Below, piece after piece: positions 54,064 to 62,809 of a DNA stretch of 64,000 nt. The notes beneath the pieces are model-generated. The model did no database searches. It saw nothing but the letters and a program-made list of their open reading frames with translations, and was not told the origin of the DNA. Location: the NCBI GenBank assembly GCA_947497185.1, contig CANMFL010000003.1, positions 372,001 through 436,000 of the forward strand, written 5' to 3'. The stretch comes from an uncultured Paracoccaceae bacterium (GTDB lineage: Bacteria; Pseudomonadota; Alphaproteobacteria; Rhodobacterales; Rhodobacteraceae). The position numbers were made by a program, and so were the translations under genes. The stretch's first letter is position 1; every line of letters starts with the position of its first letter.

Positions 54064-55137
54064 ATGTCAGACACCAGCCATGGGACGGGCGGCCTATCTT
54101 TTGATAAATCAAAACGACAGTGGCCTAATGAACTGAACGTCTTCGGCGCTCTTATTCTCATCGTCGTGATCTTTGAAATTCTGGGCGCGGTCTATGTCGG
54201 CCAAAGCCTGCTTTTCGACAGCAACGACCGCTTCGACACTATCTTTAACGAAGCGCGCCTGCGGATCATTATCATTCAGGTCGCCATTGTCGGCATTATT
54301 GCATTGGGCGTGACCCAGGTAATCATCACAGCTGGTATCGACCTGTCGTCAGGGTCCGTTCTGGGTGCGACAGCGATGATCGCCATGAGCTTTGCGCAGG
54401 TATCCGAAGTCAACGGCGGCCCGAACCCAAAGGCGATCTTTGGGCCCGCGCTGCAGGATCTCCCATGGCTTGTCCCCGTAATGGTCGGTCTTGCTTGCGG
54501 TATTATCGCAGGGATCGTGAACGGTATCTTTGTCGCCTTCGCCCGTATCCCGCCCTTTATCGCAACACTCGGCATGATGCTGTTTGCACGCGGCGTGGCG
54601 CAGTGGTGGTCTTCTGGTAATCCAGTGTCCTTCCCAACTGAAGCCTACGCGAAAATCGGCGCTGGCATGATGCCTGTGATCATCTTCTTGTCGCTCGCAG
54701 TTGTGTTCCATTTCGTGATGAACTTCACCATCTACGGCAAACACACCTATGCGATTGGCTCGAACGAGGCCGCAGCCCGCATGTCTGGTATCAACGTGCC
54801 GCGTCATCTTGTGATGGTCTATGCGATTGCAGGGATGCTCGCAGGTCTGTCCGCCGTGATCCTGACGTCGAAAAACCTGACCGCACAATCCGGCATGGGC
54901 CTCAGCTACGAGCTTGATGCGATTGCCATGGCCGTCATCGGCGGCGTGTCCTTGTTCGGCGGACGCGGCTCTATCATCGGCACTGTGATTGGTGCGCTGA
55001 TCATCGGTGTGATTACATCCGGCTTCACCTTCCTGCGTCTCGGCGCGTTCTACCAGGAAATGGTGCTAGGCGCGATTATCGTGGGTGCGGTTGCACTTGA
55101 TCAATGGCAGCAACAACGCGCTGCGGCTCGGTCATAA
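54064..55137 (+). CDS. Sugar ABC transporter permease
   Basis: A 357-residue inner-membrane protein with about eight to ten membrane segments. It has the ribose-type permease blocks TAGIDLSSGSVLGATAMIA, GSNEAAARMSGINVPR and AVIGGVSLFGGRGSIIGT. It should form the channel of the importer, as a dimer, with the ATPase at 55148. The first 25 residues before the first membrane segment are hydrophilic. GGGAGCTGAC lies before the ATG. Confidence 0.9.
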   Translation: MSDTSHGTGGLSFDKSKRQWPNELNVFGALILIVVIFEILGAVYVGQSLLFDSNDRFDTIFNEARLRIIIIQVAIVGIIALGVTQVIITAGIDLSSGSVLGATAMIAMSFAQVSEVNGGPNPKAIFGPALQDLPWLVPVMVGLACGIIAGIVNGIFVAFARIPPFIATLGMMLFARGVAQWWSSGNPVSFPTEAYAKIGAGMMPVIIFLSLAVVFHFVMNFTIYGKHTYAIGSNEAAARMSGINVPRHLVMVYAIAGMLAGLSAVILTSKNLTAQSGMGLSYELDAIAMAVIGGVSLFGGRGSIIGTVIGALIIGVITSGFTFLRLGAFYQEMVLGAIIVGAVALDQWQQQRAAARS

Positions 55138-55147
55138 GGGGGTTATG

Positions 55148-55921
55148 ATGTCTGATATTATCCTAGAAACCAAAGGCCTCACCAAACACTACGGTGGTGT
55201 ACACGCCCTAGAGGACGCCGATTTCGTTCTTAGAAAAGGCGAGCACGTCGCGATCATGGGCGACAACGGTGCGGGGAAATCCACCTTCGTGCGTCAGATC
55301 ACCGGTGTGGAACAGCGGACACGCGGCACCGTCGTATTCGACGGGAAAGAAGTCCACTTTGCAGGCCCTCTTGATGCCCGCGAAGCGGGGATCGAAACCG
55401 TGTTCCAAACGCTGGCCTTGGCCGATGATCTGAACGTGCCCGACAACCTGTTTCTTGGCCGCGAAAAGACCAAGTTCAACTGGCTCGGCCCGTTTCGTAT
55501 CCTCGACTACAAAGCGATGCGCGAAGACACGATGGCGGGCTTGGTCAAGACGGGCGTCAAAATCCCGAACATCAAGAACACAATCGCCAACATGTCCGGT
55601 GGACAACGCCAATGCGTGGCGATTGCCCGCACAGCTACCTTTGCCAGCAAGCTGACGATCATGGACGAGCCGACAGCGGCCTTGGGTGTGCAGGAAACTG
55701 CACAGGTGGAAAACATCATCCGCACGCTTAAGGAGCAAGGCGAGAGCCTGATCCTTGTCTCGCACAACATGCGGCAGGTGTTTGACCTTGTAGACCGTAT
55801 CATCGTATTTCGGCGCGGTCGCATCGTGGCAAACCTCGATGTGAAAGAAACAGACGGCAACGATGTTGTGGCCTATATCACCGGGTCGAAAACCGGTGCC
55901 GAATATGAAGGCGCCGCCTGA
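55148..55921 (+). CDS. Sugar ABC transporter ATP-binding protein
   Basis: A 257-residue single-domain ABC ATPase. Walker A is GDNGAGKST, signature MSGGQRQ, Walker B LTIMDEPTAALG, and a switch His in LVSHNM. Half the length of the usual two-domain RbsA, so it would act as a homodimer. I use the second of two adjacent ATGs (55148), which has the better spacing to AAGGGG. It drives uptake through the permease at 54064. Confidence 0.9.
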   Translation: MSDIILETKGLTKHYGGVHALEDADFVLRKGEHVAIMGDNGAGKSTFVRQITGVEQRTRGTVVFDGKEVHFAGPLDAREAGIETVFQTLALADDLNVPDNLFLGREKTKFNWLGPFRILDYKAMREDTMAGLVKTGVKIPNIKNTIANMSGGQRQCVAIARTATFASKLTIMDEPTAALGVQETAQVENIIRTLKEQGESLILVSHNMRQVFDLVDRIIVFRRGRIVANLDVKETDGNDVVAYITGSKTGAEYEGAA

Positions 55922-56151
55922 TGAAACTACTCGACCTCAACCACCCGTTCTTCAAACCTGTTTGGATGCGGGTGGCTGTGGTCGCAGTGTGTTTCGGCTG
56001 GGGTTTACTTGAATTTGCGAATGGGAACGGCCTTTGGGGCGTTCTTTTTATCGGTCTAGCCGTGATTTGTGGCTACCGATTCACCGTTATTGACTATTCA
56101 GCCATTGATGATGCGGCTAAAGACACTCATCCAAATGATAAAACACACTAA
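55921..56151 (+). CDS. Small membrane protein between ABC transporter and regulator
   Basis: A 76-residue protein with two membrane segments (about 15-32 and 37-53) and a short polar tail. Its ATG shares one base with the ATPase stop (TGATG), so it is translationally coupled. I recall similar proteins, possibly DUF3329-type, at the end of roseobacter sugar ABC operons; that name is tentative. It could be a small accessory subunit of the transporter. The LacI-type gene starts 9 bases later. Confidence 0.6.
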   Translation: MKLLDLNHPFFKPVWMRVAVVAVCFGWGLLEFANGNGLWGVLFIGLAVICGYRFTVIDYSAIDDAAKDTHPNDKTH

Positions 56152-56160
56152 GGGAACGCA

Positions 56161-57165
56161 ATGGCAGTAACGCTCAAGGACGTGGCCGAAAGGGCCGGAG
56201 TCTCGCGTTCCGCTGTCTCACGTACCTTTACCGAAGGGGCATCAGTGTCCCCGAAAACCCGCAAGAAGATTGAAAAAGCAGCCGCCGACTTGGGCTATAG
56301 TCCAAACGCGCTGGCGTCGTCTTTGACCACGGGCCGCACCAAGATGATCGGGCTGGTGTCTAACAACTTTCACAACCCGATTTTCCTAGAGGTTTTCGAC
56401 CTGTTCACACGCGGGTTGCAGGAACGCGGATTGCGGCCTTTGCTGGTGAACCTGACCGATGAAATCGATGCCGAGAACTCTGCAAGGATGCTGCGGCAGT
56501 ATTCCGTGGACGGCGTGATCGTCGCGTCCTCGACCTTGCCTGCGTCCTTTGCCGATACATTCCGCAAAGCGGGCGTGCCAGTGGTGCATTCGTTCGGACG
56601 CCACACAGACACGCCCAGCGTGAATGTCATTGGAATCAACAACATATCCGCAGGCCAACTGGTCGCACGAACGTTGGTTGCACGTGGTTATAAACGGGTC
56701 GGTTTTCTGGGTGGTCCACGGTCAGCCACGTCCACACAGGACCGCGAAAAAGGCTTTGTTACCGAACTCGCCGACAACCACCCCGACATGATCGTGACGA
56801 CGAGTGCCGCCAGCGCCTATTCATTCGAAGCAGGCCGCGCTGAAATGCAACGCCTACTGGCGGCTGACACGCCCGCAGAGGCGTATTTCTGCGGCGATGA
56901 CGTGCTGTCAATCGGGGCGCTGTCCGCGATTGCTGATGCGGGCCTCAAAGTGCCTGAGGACATTGGGATTATCGGCCTGAACGACATGGAAATGGCGAGT
57001 TGGGCGAACATTAACCTGACGACAATTCATAACCCGATCAAAGACATCATCGCCAAATCCATCGACCTTGTCGCTGCGATGGTTGCAGACAACACGCTGA
57101 CGCCAAAGGCGCATATGTTTGACTGCTCTGTGATCGAACGGGGCACGCTTCGCCCGCTGCCTTAA
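56161..57165 (+). CDS. LacI-family transcriptional regulator
   Basis: A 334-residue regulator. The N-terminal helix-turn-helix is TLKDVAERAGVSRSAVSRTF and the hinge helix is SPNALASSLTTGRT; the rest is a sugar-binding-type effector domain (LVARGYKRVGFLGG, GIIGLNDMEMA). AAGGGA precedes the ATG. Position beside inositol genes and two matching operators (52064, 60885) suggest it represses the inositol genes until an inositol-derived ligand binds; this is inference. Confidence 0.88.
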   Translation: MAVTLKDVAERAGVSRSAVSRTFTEGASVSPKTRKKIEKAAADLGYSPNALASSLTTGRTKMIGLVSNNFHNPIFLEVFDLFTRGLQERGLRPLLVNLTDEIDAENSARMLRQYSVDGVIVASSTLPASFADTFRKAGVPVVHSFGRHTDTPSVNVIGINNISAGQLVARTLVARGYKRVGFLGGPRSATSTQDREKGFVTELADNHPDMIVTTSAASAYSFEAGRAEMQRLLAADTPAEAYFCGDDVLSIGALSAIADAGLKVPEDIGIIGLNDMEMASWANINLTTIHNPIKDIIAKSIDLVAAMVADNTLTPKAHMFDCSVIERGTLRPLP

Positions 57166-57254
57166 GGCGAAACCGTGCCGATGTGATTATTGACCGTTGA
57201 TTTGGCAATACGGATCGGGCCAAACAGGTGCAAACAAACTGATAAGGCCCTAAC

Positions 57255-57515
57255 ATGTTGAAAACACGTATTCTTGCCACTGTAGCAATCACAGCCCTGT
57301 CCGCAGGATCAGCCATGGCGTGCACCGTTGAAGATGTACAAGCCAAACAAGGCGCATTGATCGAAGCGGTTCAAACCTTGATGGCCGTAAACCCAGACAA
57401 AGCCCAAGAAATCGTCGCACAGATGCAGGTCGAGCTAGAAGCTGCGGCCGCCGCAGACGATGAAGAAGCTGTCTGTGAGATGATGGACCGCTTGACAGCC
57501 GAAGCTGCGGGCTGA
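57255..57515 (+). CDS. Small secreted protein, uncharacterised
   Basis: An 86-residue protein with a signal peptide (about 1-22, ending SAMA) and an acidic, Ala-rich helical mature part with two Cys (CTVED and VCEMMD), which may form one disulfide. No family recognised. It lies 89 bases after the LacI-type gene and ends before the strong terminator region. Function and any link to inositol use are unknown. Confidence 0.6.
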   Translation: MLKTRILATVAITALSAGSAMACTVEDVQAKQGALIEAVQTLMAVNPDKAQEIVAQMQVELEAAAAADDEEAVCEMMDRLTAEAAG

Positions 57516-57554
57516 CGCATTTTCGCGAAAATGCGATTGGGGGCCAGCCCCCAA
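57516..57554. repeat. Palindromic intergenic element (roseobacter-type)
   Basis: The perfect 20-base palindrome CGCATTTTCGCGAAAATGCG at 57516-57535 is followed by the stem TTGGGGG/CCCCCAA (537-543 with 548-554). A palindrome with the same TTTTCGCGAAAA core occurs at 30551-30568. It lies directly after the small secreted-protein gene. Confidence 0.6.
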
Positions 57555-57588
57555 ACCCCCGGGATTTGGAAAAAGTCAAAGAAGCAAG

Positions 57589-57622
57589 AAGGCCTGCGAG
57601 TGATCGCAGGCCTTTGTTTTTT
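57589..57622 (+). terminator. Rho-independent terminator
   Basis: Perfect 11-bp stem AAGGCCTGCGA/TCGCAGGCCTT with a 4-base loop, followed by TGTTTTTTT. The T-run is on the plus strand, so it should end the transcript of the small secreted-protein gene, and may also help end the converging dehydrogenase gene at 57622. Confidence 0.88.
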
Positions 57623-58776
57623 TAACGGAACATTGGCGGGCGTGCGTCGAGCCATTTGCCGTCCGCTTTGCCTGATTCCGCGACAGCGACGACGGCGGCC
57701 ATTGACCGAAGGCCGTCTTCGGCACGTGGATAGAGGTTTGCGGCGGGGTCCATCACGCGGCCATCTTTGCGCGCGCCGATGGCTTCGGCGAGATCTTTGT
57801 AGATGTTCGCAAAGGCCAATGGCATCCCTTCGGCGTGCCCGATGGTGACGCGGCTGGTGCGATCGGCCTCTGGGGACAGGTTTGCTTCGCCACGTTCAAT
57901 GATCTGCAACCGTTCGCCGAGAGGCATATAAAACAACTGGTTAGGTTGTTCTTGTGACCAGCGCAGACCGCCCGTTTCGCCAAAGACTTGGATACCCAAG
58001 CCGTGTTGACGGCCAATTGCGATGGAGCTGGTCCAAAGCCGCCCAACGGCCCCGCCGTCCATGCGGAAGTTGACCATTGCATCATCTTCAAGCGTGCGCA
58101 CTGGGATTGCAGAGACGATGTCAGCTGACAATTTGGTGACTTCCTGGCCCGTCACAAAAGACGCCATATGCATTGCGTGGATGCCGCAATCGGCGAACTG
58201 CGCAGACACGCCAGCTTGGGCCGGATCGTAGCGCCAGCGCACCCGTGGATTGTCCGCATCGGTTGCATCAGCGTGGTGTCCGTGTGCAAATTCAGCGTTC
58301 ACAACACGCACTTGGCCGATGTCGCCGCGTGCGATCATGGCCCGCATATGCCGCACGAGCGAATAGCCGGAATAACCGTAGTTCACCGCACAGATATTGC
58401 CTGTTTTACTGGCGATTTCGACGATAGCTTCGCCTTCTTCGACTGTCATCGTCATCGGCTTTTCGCACAGCACGTTAAAGCCGCCTTCGAGGAAGGCTTT
58501 GGTGATTTCAAAGTGCGTCGAATTGGGCGTCGCGACTGTCACAAGGTCAACTTTGTCATCGCGCTTTTTCTCGGCTGCGAGCATGTCTTCCCAGCCGCCA
58601 TAAGCGCGATCACCCAAGCCCATACGCTGCCCGTAATCGATGCCGTATTCTGGCCGATGATCCAGCGCGCCAGCCGTAAATTCGAACAGTCCGTCGAGGC
58701 CAGCACCAAGCCGGTGTGCGGGTCCGATCTGGCTGCCTTCGCCGCCGCCGATCATGCCCCATTTGAGTTTTGTCAT
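57622..58776 (-). CDS. Gfo/Idh/MocA-family oxidoreductase (inositol cluster)
   Basis: A 384-residue NAD(P)-dependent dehydrogenase. GGGEGSQIGPAHR is the nucleotide loop and CEKPMTM holds the catalytic Lys. I chose the ATG at 58776, with AAGGAA eight bases upstream. With the iolG-like gene it gives two dehydrogenases in the cluster, so it may act on a second inositol isomer (for example scyllo-inositol) or a sugar; that is inference. It is the last gene of the minus-strand run iolG-iolE-this gene. Confidence 0.82.
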   Translation of the reverse strand: MTKLKWGMIGGGEGSQIGPAHRLGAGLDGLFEFTAGALDHRPEYGIDYGQRMGLGDRAYGGWEDMLAAEKKRDDKVDLVTVATPNSTHFEITKAFLEGGFNVLCEKPMTMTVEEGEAIVEIASKTGNICAVNYGYSGYSLVRHMRAMIARGDIGQVRVVNAEFAHGHHADATDADNPRVRWRYDPAQAGVSAQFADCGIHAMHMASFVTGQEVTKLSADIVSAIPVRTLEDDAMVNFRMDGGAVGRLWTSSIAIGRQHGLGIQVFGETGGLRWSQEQPNQLFYMPLGERLQIIERGEANLSPEADRTSRVTIGHAEGMPLAFANIYKDLAEAIGARKDGRVMDPAANLYPRAEDGLRSMAAVVAVAESGKADGKWLDARPPMFR

Positions 58777-58854
58777 TTGTCTATTCCTTGCCAAAATCAG
58801 CTTGTGACTCGTGTGCACAATGCGTGCACAACCCGTGCACTGCAGTTGCAGCTA
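58777..58854. promoter_or_regulatory. Intergenic region with three phased GTGCAC palindromes
   Basis: The hexamer GTGCAC occurs at 58813, 58824 and 58835, each start exactly 11 bases after the last, so all face the same side of the helix. CTGCAG follows at 58840. It lies between iolE and the dehydrogenase gene, upstream of the latter, and could be a regulatory site or a processed mRNA region. Confidence 0.45.
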
Positions 58855-59745
58855 TCAAAAGCCGATGGATTCGAGATATTTGCGGTTTGCTTCGGCATCT
58901 TCGAGCGGTGTGCCGGGCATGGATGGGTCGCAATCTTGCTCGACCGTACACCAGCCACTGAAGTTGTTATCAACCAATACTTGGCGCACTGCCGGAAAAT
59001 CGACGTCGCCTTGGCCGAGGTTGCAGAAAATGCCCTGACCGCAGGCTTTATAAAAATCGGTCCGGTTTTTCACAACGTCAGCTTTGACCGCAGGATCGAT
59101 GTCCTTGAAGTGCATGTAGCTGATGCGGTTGATGTGTTTTTTCATAAAAGCGACAGGATCGAAACCAGCGTAGGAATGGTGGCCCGTGTCAAAGCAAATC
59201 TTAAGGATGCTTTCATCTACTTCGGCTAAGAGACGTTCGAGTTCTGGTTCGAAGTCGATAAAGCCGCCCGCATGAGCGTGGATGCCGACGGTGAGACCGT
59301 AGTCTTCGGTGCCCATTTTCGCGATGGCCGCAATCCGGTCGCGGAACGCGGCCCATTCGGCATCATCCATTTGTTCGGCTTCATCGGCGCGGCCTGCTGT
59401 TGGTGCGCGGCGCGGCGAGATGCTGTCGATCAAAACGAGGTGCTTTGCGCCATGTGCTTTCAACGCTTCGCAGGTGCGTTTTGCCGCATCTAGGGTCGTG
59501 TCCCATTTGTCAGCGTCGTGGAACGGCTGGAACACAACGCCACCGATGATCGACAGGTCGCGTTCAGCGAGGGCTGGCGCGAGAACTGCCGGATCTTCGG
59601 GCATGTAGCCGATTGGGCCAAGTTCGATCCCTTTGTAACCAGCGCCTGCGCATTGGTCCAAAACCGACTGCCATGTCGGGTACGCCGGATCAGATGGAAA
59701 TTCGATGCCCCAAGAACAGGGCGCGTTACCGATTCGTATGGTCAT
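58855..59745 (-). CDS. iolE: IolE-like myo-inosose-2 dehydratase
   Basis: A 296-residue TIM-barrel protein of the normal IolE length. APCSWGIEFPSDPAYPTW and ICFDTGHHSYAGFDPVAF are typical, the latter with Asp and His ligands for a metal; LGQGDVDF and WCTVEQDCDPS follow. It removes water from 2-keto-myo-inositol to form the 1,2-dione used by IolD. The ATG at 59745 gives the normal start. It lies 13 bases downstream of iolG. Confidence 0.85.
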   Translation of the reverse strand: MTIRIGNAPCSWGIEFPSDPAYPTWQSVLDQCAGAGYKGIELGPIGYMPEDPAVLAPALAERDLSIIGGVVFQPFHDADKWDTTLDAAKRTCEALKAHGAKHLVLIDSISPRRAPTAGRADEAEQMDDAEWAAFRDRIAAIAKMGTEDYGLTVGIHAHAGGFIDFEPELERLLAEVDESILKICFDTGHHSYAGFDPVAFMKKHINRISYMHFKDIDPAVKADVVKNRTDFYKACGQGIFCNLGQGDVDFPAVRQVLVDNNFSGWCTVEQDCDPSMPGTPLEDAEANRKYLESIGF

Positions 59746-59758
59746 GGAAGTGCTTTCT

Positions 59759-60862
59759 CTAGAAGTCGTTGACGTTAAGCCATGTCTTTGCCTGCGATGA
59801 AGCAAGCGACGCGGCTACGATTTGGTTGACCTCCATCCCGTCGCGGAATGTGGGCCAGATGTTTTGTCCGGTGTGGATCGCGGTTAAGAAATCCTTGGCT
59901 TCGATCGTGATCTGGTCTTGGTAACCAGTTCCGTGACCCGGCCCGAGGCAGAAGGATTTGTAATCGGGGTGCGCTGGACCCGTCAGAATTTTGGTGAACC
60001 CGCGCTGCGCATCGGGGCCTTCCATCTTGTAGAGATGAACCGCATTCTGGTCTTCGCCGTCGAAATAAATCGCGCCTTTGGTGCCGGTAATTTCGTATTT
60101 ATAACCCATCTTACGGCCAGTCGCCGTCCGGCTGACATAGATGCTGCCCAAGACGCCTGAGGCGAATCGGCACATGATTTGCGCCTGATCGTCGTTAGTC
60201 ACATCGCCACCGGGACGGGTGGGAATCACGGTTTCGACTTCGGCGATCAACTTCTCGATTGGCCCCATCAGACGCAGGGCGCAGTTGATCGGATGTGGAG
60301 ACAAATCGCCCATACAGCCGTTTGCGACACCGTGACTGCGCCAAGTGGCCGGCTCCTGCGGATCGGCCATGAAATCTTCGGTATGTTCGCCGCGAAAACC
60401 AGTGATTTCACCGATTTCATTTGCGTCGAGCATTTGTTTGACAAATTGGCTGGCGGGGGTGCGTATGTAATTGAAACCGCTCATGTTAATCGCACCAGCG
60501 GCTTCGGCCGCGGCGACCATCGCGCGGCTATCCGCAACGTCGCGGCCTAGTGGTTTTTCGCAGAAGACAGGCTTGCCCAATGTGAACGCCAGTTCAGCAA
60601 TTTCGCGGTGCGTAGATTGCGGCGATGCGATGACGATTGCCTCTACTTTTTCGTCGGTGACAAGCGCTTTCCAATTGGAGGTAGCCCGTTGAAAACCATA
60701 GGCATTTCGGTACTTTTCAGCGGAGGCGTCATTGGTGGCACAAACCATTTCGAGCCGCGGTCGTAGGGCAGTGTCAAACAATACACCAACGGCAGAATGC
60801 GCCACGGCATGCGCTTTACCCATGTAGCCGCCGCCTACAATTCCTATTCCAATCTGTTTCAT
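59759..60862 (-). CDS. iolG: Inositol 2-dehydrogenase-type oxidoreductase
   Basis: A 367-residue Gfo/Idh/MocA enzyme. GGGYMGKAHA is the NAD loop and CEKPLGRD has the catalytic Lys. In this family's inositol members, the conserved Asp and His in the C-terminal domain complete the site. The gene starts with GGGAGG before the ATG and is divergent from iolD across the operator. By context it oxidises myo-inositol to 2-keto-myo-inositol. The sequence alone does not fix the substrate. Confidence 0.78.
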   Translation of the reverse strand: MKQIGIGIVGGGYMGKAHAVAHSAVGVLFDTALRPRLEMVCATNDASAEKYRNAYGFQRATSNWKALVTDEKVEAIVIASPQSTHREIAELAFTLGKPVFCEKPLGRDVADSRAMVAAAEAAGAINMSGFNYIRTPASQFVKQMLDANEIGEITGFRGEHTEDFMADPQEPATWRSHGVANGCMGDLSPHPINCALRLMGPIEKLIAEVETVIPTRPGGDVTNDDQAQIMCRFASGVLGSIYVSRTATGRKMGYKYEITGTKGAIYFDGEDQNAVHLYKMEGPDAQRGFTKILTGPAHPDYKSFCLGPGHGTGYQDQITIEAKDFLTAIHTGQNIWPTFRDGMEVNQIVAASLASSQAKTWLNVNDF

Positions 60863-60884
60863 ATTGCCTCCCTCTCAAAAACGG

Positions 60885-60902
60885 TTTGCAACCGGTTGCA
60901 AA
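60885..60902. promoter_or_regulatory. Candidate LacI-family operator 2 (iolG/iolD intergenic)
   Basis: TTTGCAACCGGTTGCAAA, an 18-base perfect palindrome containing the same core as 52064-52077. It lies between the divergent iolG (23 bases from its start) and iolD (44 bases from its start), so one dimer could control both directions. Confidence 0.82.
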
Positions 60903-60945
60903 ATGAGTAACCTAAGAATCGAATTACCGTCAATGGGCGAAACGC

Positions 60946-62808
60946 ATGACTATCGAAAACAAAACTGTGACACTCACCACGGCCCAAGCGATCATTCGCT
61001 GGCTGGCCGCGCAATACATCGAAATCGACGGGGTCGAGACCCGTGTATGTGGCGGGGGCTTTGGCATTTTCGGCCATGGCAACGTCACATGTTTGGGCGA
61101 GGCGCTGTATAATCACCGCGACGAATTGCCCGTGTATCGCGGGCAAAATGAACAGGGCATGGGCTTTGCTGCGGCGGCATATGCAAAGTACCATCTGCGG
61201 CGTCGGTTCATGTTTGCCTCTGCGTCCGCAGGTCCGGGCACGGCGAATTTGCTGACCTCTGCGGCGTTGGCCCATGCGAACCGTTTGCCGATGTTGTTGT
61301 TGTGCGGTGATGCGTTTCTGACGCGTTTGCCCGATCCCGTTTTGCAGCAGCTAGAGCATTTCGGAAACCCGACGTTGGGCGTGAATGATGCGTTCAAGGC
61401 CGTGTCGCGGTTCTGGGACCGAATCACGCATCCGGCGCAGGTGATGAATTCACTGCCAGCCGCGTTGAACACGATGCTAGATCCGGCAGATTGTGGTCCT
61501 GCGTTTATCGGTTTGCCACAAGACGTGCAGGGCTGGACCTATGACTATCCGGAAGCGTTTTTCGAAAAGCGTGTTCACCGCATTCGCCGCCAAGCCCCTG
61601 ATATGGAAGAGGTTATCGACGCGATTGCACTATTGAAAACCGCGAAACGCCCGATGATTATCGCGGGTGGCGGTGTGCAATATTCTGGTGCTGTGGCTGA
61701 ACTGACCGCCTTTGCTGATGCGACGGGCATTCCAGTGGTCGAGACGATCGCAGGTCGCGCGAATATGACCAACGACCATCCGCTGAACTGCGGTCCGATT
61801 GGGGTCACTGGATCGGATTCAGCGAACAACATCGCTGAAAAGGCTGATGTAATTTTGGCGGTCGGGACACGCTTGCAGGATTTCACGACAGGATCGTGGA
61901 CCGCATTTGCGCATGACGCCAAGATTGTTGGCATTAACGTGGGCCGCCATGATGCCGCGAAACATATGTCGATGACAGTTGTTGGTGACGCTGCGATTTG
62001 TCTCGCGTCGATGGATACGGACTACAAAGCGCCCGCCGATTGGACCGCCTTTGCACAAGATGAGCGTGCGAAATGGGGCGCTTATGTCGCCGAGAACTGC
62101 AAACCGGGGAACCGTCCGAATTCATACGCCCAAGCGATTGGCGTCGTGAATGATCTGATGGACCCGCGTGACCGCGTGGTTGCGGCGGCTGGTGGCTTGC
62201 CTGCCGAGGTGACAGCGAACTGGAAAACGCTGGATATCGGGACTGTTGACGTCGAATTCGGGTTCTCCTGCATGGGTTACGAGGTCGCTGGCGGCTGGGG
62301 TGCGCGGATCGCGCAGGCCGAGAAAGAGCCGGATGCGGACACTGTGATCTTTACGGGTGACGGGTCGTATATGTTGATGAACTCCGACATCTACTCTGCT
62401 GTTCTCACTGGCAAAAAGATGATCGTTTGCGTGCTGGATAACGGTGGCTTTGCGGTGATCAACAAACTGCAAAACAACACTGGCAACGAGAGCTTTAACA
62501 ACCTGATCGCGGATACGCCAACGGCTGTGAACCAAGTCGGCGTAGACTTTGAGGCACATGCGCGCGCCATGGGTGCGAACGCCGAAACTGTGTCCAACCC
62601 TGCTGAATTGGGCGAAGCGTTCAAACGCGCAAAGGCCGCGACAAACACATCTGTGATCGTGATGATCGTCGATCCCTACGAAGGTTGGACCACAGAAGGC
62701 CACGCTTGGTGGGAAGTCGGCACGCCGCACATCACCACGTCTGACAAGGTTCGCGAAAAGCATATCGAGCAAGAAGCCGATCGTCATAAACAGCGTAAAG
62801 GTCTCTGA
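60946..62808 (+). CDS. iolD: 3D-(3,5/4)-trihydroxycyclohexane-1,2-dione acylhydrolase
   Basis: A 620-residue ThDP enzyme. N-terminal NEQGMGFAAAAYAKY gives the Glu region, the central domain has GGGVQYSGA, and GDGSYMLMNSDIYSA is the ThDP diphosphate motif with Mg-binding Asp. IolD opens the cyclic dione to 5-deoxy-glucuronate. Divergent from iolG, followed by iolC and iolB, so the catabolic order is clear. Confidence 0.95.
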   Translation: MTIENKTVTLTTAQAIIRWLAAQYIEIDGVETRVCGGGFGIFGHGNVTCLGEALYNHRDELPVYRGQNEQGMGFAAAAYAKYHLRRRFMFASASAGPGTANLLTSAALAHANRLPMLLLCGDAFLTRLPDPVLQQLEHFGNPTLGVNDAFKAVSRFWDRITHPAQVMNSLPAALNTMLDPADCGPAFIGLPQDVQGWTYDYPEAFFEKRVHRIRRQAPDMEEVIDAIALLKTAKRPMIIAGGGVQYSGAVAELTAFADATGIPVVETIAGRANMTNDHPLNCGPIGVTGSDSANNIAEKADVILAVGTRLQDFTTGSWTAFAHDAKIVGINVGRHDAAKHMSMTVVGDAAICLASMDTDYKAPADWTAFAQDERAKWGAYVAENCKPGNRPNSYAQAIGVVNDLMDPRDRVVAAAGGLPAEVTANWKTLDIGTVDVEFGFSCMGYEVAGGWGARIAQAEKEPDADTVIFTGDGSYMLMNSDIYSAVLTGKKMIVCVLDNGGFAVINKLQNNTGNESFNNLIADTPTAVNQVGVDFEAHARAMGANAETVSNPAELGEAFKRAKAATNTSVIVMIVDPYEGWTTEGHAWWEVGTPHITTSDKVREKHIEQEADRHKQRKGL

Positions 62809-62809
62809 T

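Noticed and set aside
58168..59229. 353-codon plus-strand open frame opposite the dehydrogenase and iolE genes
   Set aside because: Spans two real minus-strand genes and their gap; no support as a protein.
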